Source of the DNA: Bacillota bacterium
Lineage (GTDB): Bacteria; Bacillota; Clostridia; Clostridiales; Clostridiaceae
NCBI GenBank assembly: GCA_023424785.1
Contig: JAFADP010000089.1
Location: 1-8,458, forward strand
Direction of reading: 5' to 3'
Length of the DNA: 8,458 bases
A program made the translations under genes and the position numbers. Of the stretch, positions 6,442 through 8,458 are shown piece after piece (position 1 is the first letter of the stretch; each line of letters begins with the position of its first letter). The notes under the pieces are model-generated. The model searched no databases. It saw nothing but the letters and a program-made list of their open reading frames with translations, and was not told where the DNA came from.

Positions 6442-7542
6442 ATGGCAAATGACATTAAAAAAATAGCACTATTAACTGGAGGCGGTGATTGCCCAGGTTT
6501 AAATGCAGTAATAAGAGCTGTTACAAAAGCTGCAATATTGAATTATGGATATGAAGTTATAGGATATAAGTTTGGATATAGAGGATTATACAATAATGAT
6601 TTCGTTCCATTAACACTTGATTCAGTATCAGATATATTAGGAAGAGGTGGAACTATATTATATAGTTCAAATAAAGATAATTTATTTGATTATACAGTAG
6701 AAGAGAATGGTGAATTTATTAAAAAAGATGTGTCAGATATAGCTATTGAAAATATGAAGAAAGAAGGCGTTGATGTTCTTGTGGTAGTAGGGGGAGATGG
6801 TACATTAACATCTGCTAGAGACTTCTCAAGAAAAGGTGTAAACGTCATAGGTGTGCCAAAAACTATAGATAACGACTTAAGAGCAACAGATGTAACTTTT
6901 GGATTTAATACAGCAATAGATGTAGTAACAGAATGTCTTGATAGACTTCGTACTACAGCAGAATCCCACCATAGAGTAATGCTTTGTGAAGTAATGGGTA
7001 GAAATGCAGGGTGGATAGCATTAGAAGGTGGAATAGCTGGAAATGCAGATGTAATATTATTGCCTGAGATTCCATATGATATTAATAAAATAGTAGAAAA
7101 GATTGAAAGTAGAAAAAAAGAAGGAAAATTATACACAATAGTAGTTGTATCAGAAGGTGCAAAGTCTAAGGATGGAGATGTAGTAGTTGCAAAAATAGTT
7201 AAAGATAGTCCAGATCCTATTAGACTTGGTGGTATTGGAAATAAATTAGCAGAAGATTTAGAAAGATTAATGCCTGGTCAAGAAATAAGATGTACAGTAC
7301 TTGGTCATATTCAAAGAGGAGGAACAACCTCAACTTACGATAGAATACTATCAACAAGATATGGTGTAGCAGCTGTAGATTTAATGAGAGAAGGTAATTT
7401 TGGTAGAATGGTTTGCTTAAAAGGTGACAAGATAGATTCTGAACCTTTAGAGAATGTAATAGGCGATAAGGTTAAATTAGTAGATCCAGATGGTGAATTA
7501 GTAACAATGGCAAAGAAAATAGGTGTTTGTTTTGGGGATTAA
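6442..7542 (+). CDS. 6-phosphofructokinase, 'mixed' (group III-like) type, probably ATP-dependent
   Basis: The enzyme phosphorylates fructose 6-phosphate to fructose 1,6-bisphosphate in glycolysis, in the cytoplasm. The 366-residue protein carries the PFK-A family motifs: GGGDCPGLN (13-21), GGDGT (117-121), PKTIDND (139-145) with the catalytic Asp143, MGRNAGW (185-191), SEGAK (237-241) and LGHIQRGG (287-294). It is longer than the E. coli enzyme mainly through about 24 extra residues at about 241-275 (including DPIRLGGIGNKLAEDLE), as in the group III/'PFK_mixed' subfamily. At the two positions that discriminate phosphoryl donor (E. coli Gly104 and Gly124) it has Gly120 and Lys140. Gly at the first favours ATP; Lys at the second is shared with pyrophosphate enzymes and with ATP-using group III enzymes. 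ATP use is likely but unproven. The start is set by a very strong AGGAGGAG (6427-6434) 7 bases before the ATG. The next gene follows after 51 bases without a terminator. A second, classical pfkA elsewhere in the genome is possible, so I leave the symbol blank. Confidence 0.93.
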   Translation: MANDIKKIALLTGGGDCPGLNAVIRAVTKAAILNYGYEVIGYKFGYRGLYNNDFVPLTLDSVSDILGRGGTILYSSNKDNLFDYTVEENGEFIKKDVSDIAIENMKKEGVDVLVVVGGDGTLTSARDFSRKGVNVIGVPKTIDNDLRATDVTFGFNTAIDVVTECLDRLRTTAESHHRVMLCEVMGRNAGWIALEGGIAGNADVILLPEIPYDINKIVEKIESRKKEGKLYTIVVVSEGAKSKDGDVVVAKIVKDSPDPIRLGGIGNKLAEDLERLMPGQEIRCTVLGHIQRGGTTSTYDRILSTRYGVAAVDLMREGNFGRMVCLKGDKIDSEPLENVIGDKVKLVDPDGELVTMAKKIGVCFGD

Positions 7543-7593
7543 AATGATAAACACATTTTAAGTGTATAGTATACAGACATTGGAGGAGTAAAT

Positions 7594-8373
7594 ATGAAAG
7601 ATATAGAAAGATATTTAAAGACAAGAATAGGAAAATATAGTTTCTTTTTTGAAGACCTAGAAGGGGGTTTTACCTATGGGTACAACCAAGATGAAGAAAT
7701 GACAGCTGCAGGGTGTATGAAGCTTCCTATAGCAATTTCTGTAACAAAAGCAGTAGAAGATAAAAAAACAGATTTTTTAAAGAAAATTCCTATAGAAAAA
7801 GATGATAAAATTTATGGAACAGGAATAATTCATGAATTTGAGTCAAGAGAATATACTGTATTTGAATTAATGGTAGCAATGCTTATACAAAGTGATAATA
7901 CAGCAGCTAATAAACTTATAGATATAGTAGGAATGGATAATATAAATAATGATATTAAAACTATGGGTTTAAAACATACTTTCCTAAATAGAAAGACCTC
8001 TGATGAAAGAATACCAAGAGTGGATGTAGAAAATATAACATCTGCTTATGACTTATCGAAAATATGGAAAATACTATATGAAGGTACATTCTTAACACCT
8101 GAAAATAGTACTATGATTATAGATATATTAACAAGACAGCAAATAAAAAATAAGCTGGCACTATATATACCAGATGATTTAAAATACGAAATCTCAAGTA
8201 AAACAGGAGATAAAAAAGGTGTTGAAAATGATACAGAATTAATTCAAATGCCAAAAGGAAAGTTCACATTTACAGTTTTATCATGTGATGTGCCAAATAG
8301 TGTTTATGGAACAGTAACGCTAGCGAAATGTGGTAAAGTTATGTGGGATAACATAGTTAGTAAATGGAGTTAA
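7594..8373 (+). CDS. Class A beta-lactamase-like (penicillin-binding fold) protein lacking the SxxK serine
   Basis: The 259-residue protein has the fold signature of the class A beta-lactamase/'serine hydrolase' family (Beta-lactamase2 type). SDN is intact at 100-102 (IQSDNTAANKL), KTG is intact at 203-205 (EISSKTG), and the GTGIIHEF (75-82) and TFLNRKTSDE (129-138) blocks fall where relatives have theirs. The SxxK motif is altered: the segment reads AAGCMKLPIA, so the nucleophile position three before Lys43 is Gly40 (codon GGG), followed by Cys41. The omega-loop ExxLN of true beta-lactamases is also absent. There is no signal peptide or membrane segment, so it should be cytoplasmic, unlike secreted beta-lactamases. 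The ATG follows GGAGGAG with 5-base spacing (7582-7588), and tandem TAA stops end it. It shares an operon with the upstream phosphofructokinase. The frame is clean, so it looks like a maintained pseudoenzyme rather than a decaying gene. Its function is unknown; drug resistance should not be inferred. Confidence 0.88.
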   Translation: MKDIERYLKTRIGKYSFFFEDLEGGFTYGYNQDEEMTAAGCMKLPIAISVTKAVEDKKTDFLKKIPIEKDDKIYGTGIIHEFESREYTVFELMVAMLIQSDNTAANKLIDIVGMDNINNDIKTMGLKHTFLNRKTSDERIPRVDVENITSAYDLSKIWKILYEGTFLTPENSTMIIDILTRQQIKNKLALYIPDDLKYEISSKTGDKKGVENDTELIQMPKGKFTFTVLSCDVPNSVYGTVTLAKCGKVMWDNIVSKWS

Positions 8374-8415
8374 TAAATAAGTCCTCTAAATATTAATTAA
8401 TATATAAATATAAAG

Positions 8416-8456
8416 CCAACCATAAGATAAAATCATTACCTTATGGTTGGTTTTTT
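8416..8456 (+). terminator. Intrinsic terminator of the phosphofructokinase operon
   Basis: An 11-bp perfect stem, CCAACCATAAG (8416-8426) with CTTATGGTTGG (8440-8450), has a 13-base loop and is followed by six T residues (8451-8456). The stem can be extended by a G-U pair and A-T pairs at its base. It lies about 40 bases after the last stop codon. Confidence 0.95.
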
Positions 8457-8458
8457 GT

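Noticed and set aside
6690..7136. Open frame of 148 codons on the - strand
   Set aside because: It is antisense to the conserved phosphofructokinase motifs, with low-complexity Ser/Thr/Phe-rich translation typical of a shadow frame.
7594..8373. Acquired beta-lactamase resistance gene
   Set aside because: No signal peptide, no nucleophilic serine in SxxK and no ExxLN omega-loop motif, so penicillin hydrolysis is not expected.

Overview
The window is very AT-rich. Its coding sequences use A/T-ending codons, carry strong GGAGG-type ribosome binding sites, and encode proteins typical of Clostridium sensu stricto or a close low-GC Firmicute. The genus is inferred from composition and gene content; the species cannot be named from the sequence alone. 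Most of the window is ordinary chromosomal housekeeping DNA with an emphasis on the cell envelope.

Layout. (1) Positions 1-874 hold the 3' part of an IS1595/ISXO2-type transposase-like gene on the + strand. Its reading frame runs off the left edge, and its first catalytic acidic position is lost. A gene-free stretch follows, with an A/C-rich 8-bp repeat. (2) Positions 1024-3268 on the - strand are a complete two-gene operon, murT-gatD (lipid II isoglutaminyl synthase), with its own promoter and intrinsic terminator. (3) Divergent from it, positions 3342-6150 on the + strand encode a membrane-anchored TPR protein and then uppP (undecaprenyl-diphosphate phosphatase). uppP has its own promoter and ends in a strong terminator. 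(4) Positions 6322-8456 on the + strand form a second unit. It contains a phosphofructokinase of the 'mixed' Gly104/Lys124 type and a class A beta-lactamase-like protein whose nucleophilic serine is replaced by glycine, closed by a strong terminator at the right edge.

How the genes fit together. MurT-GatD amidates the D-glutamate of lipid II, and UppP recycles the undecaprenyl carrier that lipid II uses. The two envelope functions therefore flank an uncharacterised TPR protein that probably faces outward. The phosphofructokinase is glycolytic. Its partner is a cytoplasmic-looking penicillin-binding-fold protein with the SDN and KTG motifs intact but no SxxK serine, which makes it the most unusual gene here. 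I see no CRISPR array, tRNA, rRNA, phage module or clear defence system. The better candidates for novelty are the Ser-to-Gly hydrolase, the transposase-like protein with an altered active site, and the dyad-rich leader of the phosphofructokinase gene.
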